DNA of 64,000 nt from Chrysopilus asiliformis (GCA_964034945.1 OZ035960.1:76048585-76112584); one strand, 5' to 3'; positions 42,961 to 55,862 are shown, numbered from the stretch's first letter. Program-made: numbers and translations. The notes: generated from the sequence alone by a model not told the origin.

Positions 42961-45091
42961 TCAAATCTCAATCTGTAATTGACATTACATACTATCACGA
43001 CCTTTGCCTTTGATGGGTTACAACAATACTTTAGAAATTCATAGTTCGCAATCAATATAAAACTGTACGTGCACGCAATCGGGAGGGAAAATCGTTAGAA
43101 ACCTCAAACGAGGAGCCCCAGTTTCGTCTTGAGATGTAATTCCATGGAAGAGAAAAAAGAGTCAGTCTAGGCGTTTATCTTTGATACCATCAAATGTTCC
43201 AACAATGAAGCAATAATTGTAAAGAAAGGAATACCATCAAAATGCCAAATTTGATTTTTTTTCCGTAAGTCAACAATGTGTAAATGCATCTGCGACTGAC
43301 AGCATTCAAGTATGAGACAACCAAGAATTTTTAGTTGAATTTTTAAAAATATTCGTAATGATTCAGCAAATATTTACATTACATACTTTAGTCAATTTAA
43401 TGTATGGGATCTAAAAATATTTCACGAGAATTATACCAATGATCTGTAAATGAAATTGAGTGAAGAATGATATGGAAAATTATTTTAAAAGCTTCAGTCA
43501 ATTATGTATAAATGACCAAACTAGCTAGGCAAACAATTTATTGATTCATTGCCTGATTACAAGAAGCATAAATTTGATATTAGTCATATTAACGATCGAT
43601 GCAATGAGAGGTGATGATTGTGAAGTATAAAATAATTTAGGTGTTTTAAAGTCTTTGCCGGGAGGTCCAAAAGAGCTCCGATGTTTCGTGACTATTAATG
43701 ATCCTACAATTTTTATTGTAAGTTTCATTCGTGCAGAGATATTATTGAAATCTATATCTGAATGACGCTTTTATATGTTTCTCAGTTGTTATGATCTTAA
43801 TCTTCTGTTTAAGAACTTGCAAAATTCCAATTCAAGTAAACGTGTCCAAGGAAAAGCTTTAATTAATTTTGCAGATTTTTTTTGCATAAAGATCAATTTA
43901 GAGTTATTTATTTATTTAGCTTAGCGATTAGTCGATTAGTAGCGATTTAGTACGAAACTAACGTCTACGTGGCTGGGGTCCCGAACGTATAGACAAAAAA
44001 AATTAATTAACATTTAGGATTTTTGTATGAAAAACCTCATTTTTTTTGTCTATGCGTTAATTTACCATAAATTCAATCGGTGAGTCTACGTAGTTTACCC
44101 TGAAGCAGTTTTTCCCTAGTCTGGTGTACCCCCTAGCGAGCTAGTTTTTTTCGCGTATCCCCTTATACCATTGTATACAAAATGCTGGCATAAATTGTAT
44201 CACTTATTAAGAATTATAAAACTATGTTCGGAAACCACACTGATAAAATATGATATCAAAAGTGAACGGTTTGTGCCTCAAGGGAAAATGCTTATAACCC
44301 AAATTTATATTTATAATGAGGGTATTCATAATCCTCTTTTAATTTTCGGTATTCGGTATTTTCAGTAATATTAAAAGACTGAAAATATTCTGCTGTGAAC
44401 ATCCCACAGCACAGATTTGAGAACAGCGCTTTTATTTGATACGTGACCAAATCATGAACTGCGAATTTGATTGTAAAATATGTCACATACCTTTAAATCC
44501 ATGTTTGATGTATTCCTTTGAATTTCTATTGTGGCAACGGCTATCAAAATTGAAAAAAATTGCAGTCCGATGAGATAACCAGCGAGAAAATTTGACAACT
44601 AAAAAACATTACTAGCGCCACTCGCGGTTGATTTTTGATACCGAATAACCGGGCCGGAAAACACGACTCAAGGCATGTCTACAATTACCGAATCCGGTAA
44701 TTCATTTTTACATGAACCAAGTTACCGTCTCGGTAAAAATCTGTTAAATTTGACTGAATTACCGAGCGGCAAATTTACCCGCAATTTAAAAGAGGACTGT
44801 GAATACCCTGAATAAAAAGCTCGAATAAAAGCGGTAATAGTACTAAAGGTCGCCCTAAAATCGAGTAGCCCCTACTTTTAACACGTTAGTTAACACCATA
44901 TAAAAATAAAATTATTACTCAAGAGCCTAACTGTAAATATCATTTTATATTGATTTGATATGAATTGCATTTCGAATTTTTCCGATCCAAATCACTTGAC
45001 CTGAAAGAACTGGTACAAAGTGCTATACCAGAACATTAGCCTATGCAAAATATCGAAATCATGAATAATATATTCCAATTAACCAACAACT
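42961..45091. other. No gene seen
   Basis: About 2.1 kb without exon, TIR pair or recognisable protein. 42980-43090 resembles 15190-15320 (old dispersed repeat). Left of the hAT target site. Confidence 0.5.
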
Positions 45092-46534
45092 AAGTGCACC
45101 AGTGGCGGTCCTAGCCAAATTTTTAGGTGGTGCGAGATCTCAAAGTGGCGCCCCTCCAAATACAAACCTTTAGTGTTCCTTGTATGCGGTTGCTTACCCG
45201 TCATTTTGCTGCACAGAATTTACATTGAGACAAAATTGAATGTAATTTTTCACATCTATAAACAGTATCAGACGACGAAATATCTATGGTATATATGAGA
45301 CGACAACTTTTACAGATGAGAAATAATACAATTAATATTTTGTTTGACAACTTTTATTTAAACTTTTTGCTGCAGACAGTAATCACTAATGAAAATTTAA
45401 AAATATCAGTTGTGGTCAACACAAAACTTTCTTTTACAAAATCTACGACCCTGCGCAATTTACGCTAGAGCCCTGTCGCGTTATCAACCTAAGACGACCT
45501 CCCAATAAATTCTTGGTTTATTCAAAAATATCAAAACCGCACAAAATTTGAGATAACTTGAGAACTGTAAAAGATATCAATTTACGGTAAATGGCAAAAA
45601 TGTAGAAAATGTTAACATCTTTAATTATTCTTTTAACTGATTTGTCGAAAAACCGTTAGTTTGCAAATTATTCGCAAAAATATGATTTTTTACATATTAA
45701 TGAAAATATCTCAATAACGGTAAAAGATAACGGATAACGGTAAGAAACAAAATTGTGCAGAATGCCATTCTCATTAATTCACTTCATACATTCAGTCAGC
45801 AAAAACCCGTTAGTTTTCGAGATAATCGCAAAAAACTGTTTTTTTTTTTTTGGAAATAACGGTTTATCTCGATAACAGGTTGAGATATCGAGTTATAGTT
45901 AAAGACAAAAGTGTGGGAAATTTTATTTTCTCCAAGTTTTGTCATACTTAAGGCCACTAAAAAACGCGTAGTTTGGGAGTAGGGTAAAGTCTGGTAATAT
46001 GGCACCGCAGGTGATATGGCACCCTTTCAAATTCTCCCATTGGCGATATTAGATTTAAAATCATTCTCACAAAACTTAGATCAGTTTCCCCAGTGAGGAC
46101 GAAGTGTGAAAATCGCGACACCATAGCTCTTTCCCTTTTGTTTTTACGTGACAAAACAAGAAAAAAAAATTTAAATTTCAGACGAAATTTTTTTTGTTGT
46201 TTTTTGAGTGGCTGAATTTTGGTAAGTACAGTTGGAGCAAGTTTCCCGTTTATAAACCAAAACAAGCAGAATCTTATTTGTTTTCATTTGTGTATATGAA
46301 ACAGAGTTAATTGAGCGCGAGTCTTCAGTAAAACATGATATCAGTGCGATGTCTGAAAGGAGAAATGGCACCCTATGTCTGAGGTGATATGGAACGGGTG
46401 CCATTTCCATTATAAGATACCTTTCACTACTCTCAGAAGGCGACTTAGGGCTGGAGATACCAAAAAGCCCTCCTTGGGAGCTCCTTGAAGAAAATTAGCA
46501 AAAAATATCAGTCCATATTAAAAAACTTCAATCA

Positions 46535-46705
46535 CAGGGTTTTGCGCCAACTAGAAAGGAAGTGTGCACTGGATGTGGCGAAGACTATGCTGAGACCGCT
46601 AAACCCGACGAATAGATTAAATGCATTGTTTGCCAATTATGGTCCCATGGCTCATGCACATCATTTGTCAACACTTGCAACTAGTGTGGCAAAAAGAACT
46701 TAAAT
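46535..46705 (+). pseudogene. pogo-like transposase C-terminal zinc-finger remnant
   Basis: One plus-strand frame reads APTRKEVCTGCGEDYAETAK, then (after a stop) IKCIVCQLWSHGSCTSF and, after another stop, CGKKN. The C-x2-C...C-x2-C..W-x-H-x2-C spacing is the PHD-like finger found at the C-terminus of many insect pogo-like DDE transposases. Two stops replace what are probably tryptophan and tyrosine codons. The DDE core is absent. Confidence 0.6.
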
Positions 46706-46904
46706 AACAAGTAGGGTGCCGTATCCCCTACATTTTTGGGGGATATGGTTTTTTCAATGAATTTATGTTTTGTTAATTTTTTACTTTTTTAGGAGTGAAA
46801 TCCTATTTATTTTTTATTTTTGTTTTACTAGTTGATTTTAAGAATAAAAAGGTTTTCGTTTGAATTAAAAATCTCTTTTACTTTTTGAGTTATGCACATT
46901 TAAA

Positions 46905-47288
46905 ACATAACAAAAGCTATAATTGCCAATCTGGCAATCATTGGAGACCCGTATGGTGATATTCGTTCGAACAGTTATACCAAAATTCCAATTTGAAGTC
47001 AAACTTTCCAATAAGATTTTTTAAAATTTATTCCAATCGGATTTTGATGTATGGGAGTTTTATGTAGAATCATATCCTAAATAACTTTTGTTCTTGGACT
47101 TTTTTGATAAGATGCACCGTTTTTGAGATATTCACAAAAACCGTTTTCGTTCGTATGGGGGGTACCCCCCCTAATGGTCCATTTTTGCCCATTAACGAAC
47201 TTAGCCTCGCATTTTACGAAAAACGGATCCGCGCAAAATTTCAAGTCTCTAGCTCAATCCGTGCGCCCGCAATCCGCGCCACAGACAG

Positions 47289-47319
<31 letters not shown>

Positions 47320-47482
47320 GACAGACAGACAGACGGACAGACGGACGGACATGCAGAAATTAATTATTTTTATCATTCTAAACACACTGGTGTAATTCAT
47401 TTTTGTGTGTGATGACGGGATCTTGGCGTTACAAACGGTAAGGCAAAGTTAATATACCCTTTGGTTTCACCATACGGGTATA
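46905..47482 (+). repeat. Family A repeat, near full-length (A7)
   Basis: It runs from ACATAACAAAAGCTATAATT to GGTTTCACCATACGGGTATA (578 bp), with a moderately expanded CAGACGGA run at 47281-47352. Inserted in the pogo-like element, so it is one of the youngest insertions in this nest. Confidence 0.88.
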
Positions 47483-47883
47483 AAAAAGGGGTGCCATATC
47501 TCCCGACTTTACCCTAAATCGAGAAAAACGAAATTGCGATTTTTGAAAAACCGCCATTTTGGATACTTCCGGTTAACGAATTTCCACCAAAAGTTGATAG
47601 GATCGTCCCATTTCAGGATGTTGGAATCGTCCCATTCCGTCCTCCTATAAAATTTCATGGCGCTAGCTCTATTAGTTTTTGAGAAATCTTGTACACAGAC
47701 TGACAGACAGACTGACAGACAGAAAGACATTTTTTTAATATGACTCCAATAGACTCAGGAGTGATCGGGAAATTTTTTTTAGGCAAAATTAAGAGGTCGA
47801 AATTTTTCATGAATACAATACTTTATTATACTCCGTAGAAGAAAGTAAAAAATTAAAAGGACAACCAATTTGATAAAAAAAAC

Positions 47884-48273
47884 TTATGCTACATTTAGAC
47901 GAATGACAAATTTGTCATTTTTTTCTTGTCATTATGTTAATTCCCGTGTAAATGGCATAATTTTTGTAATTTTTTCTGTCAGAAAATGTCAATCTTTCAT
48001 AAAAGAATGAACTTGTCCATTCTTTTATGCCAGATTGTCATTCGTGCAAACGCAATATTAGTTATGACAACTTTAGTATTCAACTTTTGTCATAACTAAT
48101 ATTGCGTTTGTACGAATGACAATCTGGCATAAAAGAATGGACAAGTTCATTCTTTTATGAGAGATTGACATTTTCTGACAGAAAAAATTACAAAAATTAT
48201 GCCATTTACACGGGAATTAACATAATGACAAGAAAAAAATGACAAATTTGTCATTCGTGTAAACGTAGCATTA
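47884..48273. mobile_element. Near-perfect foldback MITE in the hAT element
   Basis: Two arms of about 180 nt, from TATGCTACATTTAGACGAAT inward to GCAATATTAGTTATGACAA, are almost exact reverse complements around a loop of about 16 nt near 48072. Only a handful of mismatches are visible. It lies directly against the end of the hAT transposase frame. No clear target duplication. Confidence 0.88.
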
Positions 48274-48844
48274 GATGACCACCTTTCTAGCTTTTGCGCT
48301 TGCCAATTTTTTTATTAAGTCGGAATAATTTAACTCCTGGGCAATAGCATTTTCTATGGATAAAATTCCAAGATCTGACAGTCTTTCCTGACACATAGTA
48401 GAACGTAGGTAAGTTTTTATAAGTTTTAATTTACTGAAACTTCGTTCTCCTTTAGCGACAGTTACAGGTACAGTCAACAAGATACGTAGCGCTGTCCACA
48501 CATTCGGAAAAATATCCTGCCAATCATTTTTTTTTAATAAGTCGAAGAACTTTTAACGGGTCTGCTGATTGAAGATCCTTTAATAATGGGTTCAGACTCA
48601 TAAGTTCCTCAACCAATTCACAACCAGACACGTCACATTTATCCTCATCGGTTAACTTGATTTGCAAATCAGCACAGGCTTTTTGCAATATGAACTTTTC
48701 AGGAATTATTTTGATGCTATATAAAAACCGCCATGTATCATTGAATTTTGATAGTTGTCTAAATCGAGTGACCAATGCATTCTCAATTGTATCAATCATC
48801 CATGGGTGAGAGATTTCCAACCACAAAAATGACAATATTTGCAC
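48271..48844 (-). pseudogene. hAT transposase C-terminal part (ZMYM1-like), frameshifted
   Basis: The minus strand reads MQILSFLWLEISHPW and IIPEKFILQKACADLQIKL, then shifts frame in an A-run near 48530. It continues DIFPNVWTALRILLTVPVTV, AKGERSFSKLKLIKTYLRST and LGILSIENAIAQ, the hAT dimerisation domain. The zinc-finger and catalytic N-terminal parts are missing, so the element is an internally deleted, non-autonomous copy. The last codons abut the foldback MITE. Confidence 0.88.
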
Positions 48845-49199
48845 TTACACATATAAAACTGACACAACTGTTAACAACAGCGTGTGGACTCGAGATGTTG
48901 TTCAGCGTTGTCGTTACAACTGTGGGTGGAAAGGCCCATTCATTTGCGCGCCCGATCAGTCGTCGGTCAATAACGAGTCGGTGGCGGCGGTCGCGTTTCG
49001 GTTGATTTCGGCGCCCCCCCATGACGGCGCCCGGTGCGGTCGCACCGTTCGCACCGCCCTAGAGCCGCCGCTGAAGTGCACCTCGGTCATTATACTTTGG
49101 TCAGGTTATTCAATCCATATTTTCAATAAAATTCTTCCTATTTTATAGACTTAAAAAAGTAAGCATCCAATACACCACGGTCAATGTACTTTGTACACG

Positions 49200-52100
49200 C
49201 CATAAACCAATAATATTCTACATGCCCATAGCATTTCAGCCCACAAAGATATCCAAACAAACAATTGATCCGAAATTGGCTACCGACTCACAATTACTTC
49301 AAGTAATTCTGAGGGCTTTAACCAAGGAATCCCGGATAAGCAGAAGTCGACACCCAGACAGAGTAGTAAGTAGTGTGCAACAATACTCAAGACTCCCATT
49401 GGAATCAGTTTTACCAAAACTGCAGGAGGAAATCAAGGAACTTTTCACCATATCCGATGCACTACAACGTTTATTGAACCTACCAAAGGGAAGAACTCCC
49501 AAAGCAACAATTTGAGAGAAGAAGTCCCAGCAAACCCAAATTCACCAATCCCAGGATCCAGTGACTTCAGCCGAGGATCCATTAACATCTTTCCACCATA
49601 CAATATTCCAGCAGCCAACATCACTAACAAAAGTGCAGCAGAAGAAACATGAACATCTAGCAGAATACCAGCGCAACAAAGAAACCGCAAATCCAGAGAA
49701 AAGACTTTCAGAAAACAAACTAGTGAGTGAAAAACTTAGAAATTAGAAATAAGATCACCACAGATAGGGACAATGTGAATTTTGTTATTTTTTATAGTGA
49801 AGATTCAAAAAATTCTGTTTATAGCCAATATTGCGGACATATTGAGCTGTCCGATGAGCAAACCGATGTGATATCTAGATCAACTTTAGAGAAAAAATTA
49901 AAGTTAAAAAACAAAAAAAAAATGTCGTTGATTGAAATTTCCAAGTTGGTAAGTCTGATGGTCCCAGTTTTCACTGGAGAAAGGACCTCGACACTGGAAA
50001 TAAATTTGAGACAATTTTGAATTTATAGATCCACAATACACTAACAGCTGATGCTGTTCACATGTTTTTATTAATTTCACGTCCAAAATTACAAGAGGAT
50101 GCGTATAGTCTAATAGACACATAAGCTTTTACTAGTGTTTTTAAAACTCGAAAATATGATGCTCGCTCTTTATACTGCTACCAAGACGAAGGTGCGGGCA
50201 AACTCCTGGCGAAACTTTCCAAGCTTTTGGATGCCGTTTAAAAAAAATTATATCGAAATGCACAAAACAGCATAAATACCCTGAGAAAACCGCACAGATA
50301 CAAAACATCATAAATAACAGCACAAATGCACAAACACTCGAAGGCAGTCATAGTCTGATTAAAGAAATCGAACAGGAAATTCGATTTACCTATCGAGTAG
50401 AAATTTTAAACGTTACAATACGGCAGCCCAAATGAATGAAATTTGAAAGGAAGTTTTTGCCAAGTTTCCTCGATCTATTTCTCTCGGCACTACAACCGGC
50501 CTCAATCTAATTGCCTTTCGACAAATCGGCAAAGAAATTTCGGGAAAAATACAACATGCAGTTTTTGTAAACGATTACGTCATGAATACCAAGATAGTCG
50601 AACAAGGCAACACTTCTGTACTAAATGCCAAACTAACGGTCACAGTACAGAATGGTGTTGGACACAAACAGCTAATTCAAATTTTCAAACTTCAACCCTA
50701 AAACGAAACCAGGCACACATATATCTAAATATAAACGACAGGAATAACATATGGTGTAATCAAGATACTCGCAATATAAATCAGTGCCCATCAATTCTCC
50801 CATACTAAAAACTTTACCGCGAGGCGGTAATAACCGTGGATATTGACTTCGCTTGTAAAAAAAACAGTTGATTTTTTTTTTTTAATACAGGAGCGGATGT
50901 AAGTCTAATTAGACGATCGATTTTGAAACCCGGTCCTCCGATTAATGGAAATAGACTAGTAGTTCTGACTGGTTTATACGGAGCATCCGAACGATCGACA
51001 GGCATCTGTGTAGCCTAAATGAGAAGCGATCGAAATAAAGAATCGTTGATTTGTGAAATTCCGGTTCAGAAGTATGATTTCCAACGTCTGGGAACTAACA
51101 TCGAGGAACACCACAAAGAATTAATGTATTTGTCGCACACCAGGACCAAACGGTCACTTTTTTACTTTGTGGAAACAGCAGCAAAATTTTTGACTGGGTT
51201 TATGGACTTTTACAATATTTTTATAATCCTTAACGTTCTTACTAGAATAAACTCCACCCCCTAATAATCCGGTGCCAAAATTTGAAAACCATTTGGGCCG
51301 ATTCCATGAATACCTCGATGAGCCTTAACAAATATTTTGCCTCATTGTCCCAAATAATCACAGTAAAAAGCCTCCAATTCAAATCCCTATTCCCAAACCG
51401 ACTTCATTGTCCACACAAAAGGTATATTATCTACAACTTGCTCGCCGCAACTTTCACGGAAACGGAATACTGCCCACATATGATTCTGCGGAACCGACAA
51501 ACTCTTTAGTTCCATTGGAACAAGCCAATGATTCGGCTTTGTGTCTTCGACTCGGAAAAATATATCCAGATTTTCTGCGAAGACCACCATGAATCATTAA
51601 TCCTATGGGAAACGGGAGTATTAGCATTGCTAAAGGATTATACCTATCAAATGGGGACTTTGAGAAATGCGTGATCTAGCCAGTGACAGTATTAGTACCG
51701 AAATTCTTAAATCACTCTGGCTTCAAAGTCTTCCAACTCAGGATCAATATATTTTATCAGTTTGTCAAGAGATATTTTGGGTACTATGGCTTGAAAAATA
51801 GTAGAAATTTCGAATTCCAAAGTTGGTGCTGTTTCTTCAAATATTGATTCTACATTCTAAATAAAAAACTACAATCAACATAAAAGATAGGAAGACCTCG
51901 CAGCAATTGGAAAATTCGGAAAAGAATAATTTCGAATGTCGCGGCATAAAATCTCAAAACAAAATCAGTTGCGTCCGCCGCGTGTGCCGAAAGTTTTTTC
52001 GGCCGGGTGGAGGTTCTGCGGGGTGCGTGGTGCTGGAGCGGTTAACATCTGGCTCCTTAAGGCTTTTGTACTGAGCAACCGTTAACCTTTTCCTGCTCTG

Positions 52101-53470
52101 TTATATTCTCGTAGGCTCCATTTGGCTATTGTTTCGTGTTGTCGTTTTGTGTTGTTTGTTGGATCGATGCTGGTAAGTCAAAAATCTAAATTTGATTTTT
52201 GGGTTTCTGTACTCCCTCACATTATCTGGTAAGATATTCATTTTCCACCAATGGGCCCCTAAAAGACAACTAAGACCCCGCGTAATTTTCGACTGAAAAA
52301 GTATAATATTAAGCTGTGAAAAGTATTTAAGTAAAGTCCGATGAGGCTATGGCTATTTTAAAAGTATTTCCAATCAAGTAATTTTTTCAAAACATTGGGT
52401 TCCGATGATCGAGATTTTACATCTCGAGATGGTGGTGCATAATGCGATGAATTTGACGGCAGCGATTGAGTGTTTTATATGGTAATTTTAATATAATTCG
52501 TTTTGAATTATCCAATTCTACATTTTATTTCGTGCTGTGTATTAAATACTTTCATTGTTATTCACCCACAACATTCTTACGCGGCTAGAAAAGTCTTTCG
52601 ATAAATCATAGGGAAACTACTAAAACTAAAGGCGGGGTAAAGGCAACCTCGAAAAATTCTAAGACAAATTGACACATTGAAGATATCCGGAAGGAAGGAC
52701 CAATTACTTCTTGGATGCAGATAACTTACAGAACCATGGAAATGAGGAGAATAATAAAGCGGGAATTAATAACTCTTCATCGCAGGAAGAGCGAAATGTT
52801 TGTCATATACGGGAAGCAGTATTACCTGCTCGTAGTGAAATAGTTTTACTACCGGCCTTCGGTCATGGAAAAGAGTTAAAGCCAGGAGTATTTTTAGCAA
52901 ATTGTCTGTCGGAAATTAGTCAGCGAGCAGCTCTAGTTCGCGTAGTTAATACAACTCTAATGGAAAGAACATTAATAAATACGAAATTAGATTGTTACAG
53001 AATTTGATATAGCTATGCGCGGAGAACCAAGTATAAACAGAAAAATTTCAAGGGAAACAAGTAATATAATTGGTAAGGAATATAAAACAAATGGACTTAG
53101 GAAACCTGGAATATATATAGATGATGGATATAAAAAAGCTCAGGTTGAACGTTGGAAAGTTGTGGTGGATTTGCACAAACTAAACAAGTTCACTGTTGGA
53201 AATGCATATCCACTGCCTAGAATCGAGAATATTCTGGATTATTTGTGTCACTCCCGATATTTTTAAACTTTGGACTTGGCTAACGGTTATCATCAGGTTT
53301 TGATTAAAAAGACAAATAGGTCGAAAACAGCTTTTAGTACTTCTTTTGGTCATTATCAATTCAAAAGAATGGCTTTCGGGTTGACGGATGCACCTGCTAC
53401 TTTCCAAAACCTGATGAACCTGATGAGTGCATTTAGATGATATTGTAGTTTATGGCAAAATACTAAGGGA
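49200..53470 (+). pseudogene. Badly decayed Ty3/gypsy-type LTR retrotransposon
   Basis: Plus-strand remnants in order: gag-like (49222-49512 and 49900-50020), zinc knuckles (50547-50655, CSFCKRLRHEYQD and CTKCQTNGHSTEWC), an aspartic protease remnant (about 50885, NTGADVSLI), the pre-RT spacer (52711-53005, PARSEIVLLPAFGHGKELKP), and reverse transcriptase (53145-53465: [55 protein letters not shown], then DDIVVYGK after a stop). Stops and shifts are everywhere. A stretch at 51100-51260 looks envelope-like (see findings) but sits before reverse transcriptase, so the element is rearranged or composite. LTRs not found. Confidence 0.75.
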
Positions 53471-53499
53471 GCACAATGAAAAACTAAGGAAAATTTAAT

Positions 53500-53870
53500 T
53501 TCCTAACATTTTCCGGGAAAAAATCTCGTCTAGGAGTTTTTGGGGTCGTTGAATCTGATTCTAGCATTAAGAAATACGTAAGCATAATGGAAGGTCCAGT
53601 AAGGATAGCGTGATTATTCTTTCCCTCAAATTTACCGGAAAAAATCTCATCTGCCTGAATTCAACTCTGGCATTAAGAAGTCTGTTAGGATAAGAAAATT
53701 TTGTGAGGAAGGAAAGTTTTAGGAAAAGGTTAGTCACGTTATCCTTACAACGTGATTAACCTTTTCCTCGAAATTTCCGGAAAAAAAATCTCATCTGAGG
53801 GTTTTTGGGGTTACTTAATCCGTTTCTGACATTAAAAAGTTTGTAAAGATGTCGGAAGGGCCTGTGCTTA
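53500..53870. repeat. Degenerate tandem repeat, about 130-bp unit, three copies
   Basis: TTTCCGGAAAAAATCTCATCT-like segments, each followed by AGGGTTTTTGGGGT and TGACATTAAGAAGT-like sequence, recur near 53505, 53630 and 53770. One phrase recurs at 57397-57440. Non-coding. Confidence 0.65.
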
Positions 53871-54757
53871 TCTTTTTCTGCAAATTTTTTTTTGCGAAGA
53901 CATATAAGTACGTTATCTTTACACGACCTTCCGTTATCTTATCAGATGAAAAAATAATTAAGAAAAATTTAAAAAAACCTTTTATTTAAAAAAATACACA
54001 AAAACGGAAAAAAAATTTTTTTGGGCGATGTAAATCAAAAATAAAAGTGAGATAAAAGCATAAATTGCTGTTCAAAGAATAGAACAACAGAAATCCCTAA
54101 AAATTAATCAGAAATAGATTGCAAAAGAATATTTAAGTTGATCTAACCCTTCAGTAACTGACAATAGTGACTAAGCGTTAAAACTCTATAGTTGTGTGGG
54201 CAATTTCGAATAGTTTTATTCCCGTTAAATAAATTCAAGTTTAAATAGTGTTAAAATATTAAATAAATATAGTTAAAATAAGTTAATAAGGCGAAGTAAA
54301 GTTTGTAATTTAAATATCGAGTTATGTATTCCTTGATAGTTTAAGGTCAAAATCGATAATTCATATTACGTGCGTCTAAACCTTATAATTTAAAAATACA
54401 GGTAAAAATCTCAACGTTCCAAATCGATAATGTAAAAATCAAAGTTATTTTTCTTTCATAAACATATTTATCATACAGTTAAATGCGGAACAGGAAGTAC
54501 CGCTAGTCATCATCTACATCTTCCCTGTTCTTTTGAAATTGTTGCAAGATCAGATTTTATCAGAAGGAAAAATCCACGTTTTGAAGATTTAATTTTTAAA
54601 CGGCAAAACTAAATTGAATTCAAATTCGAATTCAAATATAGTGAGGTTAAGAGAAGACTTTTCTGGTTGGAAAACGTGGACCACCATTCGGAGGGAGAAG
54701 ATCGTGGAGCCTTTTTTTTGAGATGTTATCAATTTTAGATTCGTTGTTGATTGGATA
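53871..54757. other. No gene seen
   Basis: AT-rich stretch without features I can support. Confidence 0.45.
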
Positions 54758-55616
54758 TTTTTTGACGTGGATACGCCTTGGATTTCGGTTATGGGGGTAC
54801 AAATTAGAAAATCTGCTTGCTGCGATGATAACAAATTTGCAATCGATGATACTCGATAGTTTGTGGTGACATCCGAACAGAAACTGTGTTATTAGATTGG
54901 GCCTACATTAAAGCATTGTTTAGGGTATTTTGTTATGTTAAACTATGTTCAATTATTTTTTTAAAGATCAAAATCGAAATTTTTACTGCCGCTGTTATGC
55001 TGTGTTTGCTGCTTGCAGTACAGATTTCACATTTATACTCTTTTTATGCTCCTCCTTTGTGTGTATTGAATCTGTTGTATTGAAAGCCATGTTATTTCGT
55101 TCTTTTCGCTCTGAAAAATGTCGCTCTTAACGGCAAAATCGTTTGCTGTGGTTTCCGACTCTCGTTCTTGGGAACGAAAATGATTTCTATTTAAGTTTTC
55201 GCTTCTTGTTCAAAGCGGTTTGTGGGTCTCGCATAAAAATGAATGACAGCCTCGAGCGATGGCTGTTGGGTATGATGCACACACACATGTAAGTATGCAT
55301 TTTACTAGCGAGAGAACGATATTTCGCTCCCAGCATTATAGTTGCGTTCAGGGTTGTGAGATTTTTGATCTTCGAAATCGTAGTAAATCGGCCGAAAAAT
55401 AGTAGTAGAATCGATGAAATAGTAGTAAATTTATGTAAAACCTTCGTCATTATATAATATCACTAATTTGAACGAAAGACTAGAAATGGGAGTGTTTTGA
55501 ACACAGTATGTATGATATTTACTTCATACTTCTCTTATCATAAACCAATTACATATAAATAAAATTATTATATAAAATTATTATTATAAATAAAATTATT
55601 ATATTATAAAATTATG
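54758..55616. repeat. Large interspersed repeat, copy 2
   Basis: Second copy of the block at 10541-11810, same orientation, without the 235-bp MITE. Both copies are followed at the same point by reverse-orientation family A sequence, so the A insertion predates the duplication or is part of the repeated unit. Confidence 0.8.
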
Positions 55617-55862
55617 AAACCGAATATCTCAAAAACGGTGCATCTTATCAAAAAAGTGCAAGAACAAAAGTTATTTAGGATATGATTCTACATAAAACTC
55701 CCTCAAAATACATCAAAATCCGATTGGAAAATTTTTTAAAAAAATCTAATTAGAAAGTTTGGCTTCAAAGTGGAATTTTGATACAACTGTTCGCCGTTCA
55801 CTTAAATCACCATACGGATTTTCAATAATTGCCACATTGGCAATTCTAGCTTTTGTTATGTT
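55617..55862 (-). repeat. Family A repeat, short reverse copy (A8)
   Basis: It runs from GAATATCTCAAAAACGGTGC to TTCTAGCTTTTGTTATGT. It lacks the 3' half but keeps the outer terminus that is missing in A4. Confidence 0.85.

Larger units (their letters stand above)
45980..47516 (+). mobile_element. pogo-like element in repeat B2, TA duplication
   Basis: Body 45982-47514, ends GGGTAAAGTCTGGTAATATG and, read inward, GGGTAAAGTCGGGAGATATG, both continuing GCACC. TA on both sides; repeat B1 (GGGAGTAAATC near 12497) is the empty site with one TA. The phrase GATATGGCACC recurs internally. A remnant of the transposase C-terminus is at 46535-46705. Confidence 0.9.
45394..47855. repeat. Repeat family B, copy B2 (interrupted)
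   Basis: Left part 45394-45981 and right part 47515-47855 match B1 in order. B2 keeps an internal stretch (47520-47810, with GACAGACAGACTGACAGACA) that is deleted in B1. Terminal TATACTCCGTAGAAGAAAGT is shared. Confidence 0.85.
45092..49081 (-). mobile_element. hAT element with four nested insertions
   Basis: The 8-bp duplication AAGTGCAC flanks ends CAGTGGCGGTCCTAGCC (45100) and, read inward from 49073, CAGCGGCGGCTCTAGGG. Transposase remnants are on the minus strand at 48271-48844. Into it went repeat B2 (from 45394), then a pogo-like element (45982-47514) into B2, then family A into that, and separately a foldback MITE (47884-48273). Confidence 0.9.

Noticed and set aside
49082..49200. Possible 5' LTR of the decayed gypsy element
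   Set aside because: No second copy and no primer-binding site could be read.
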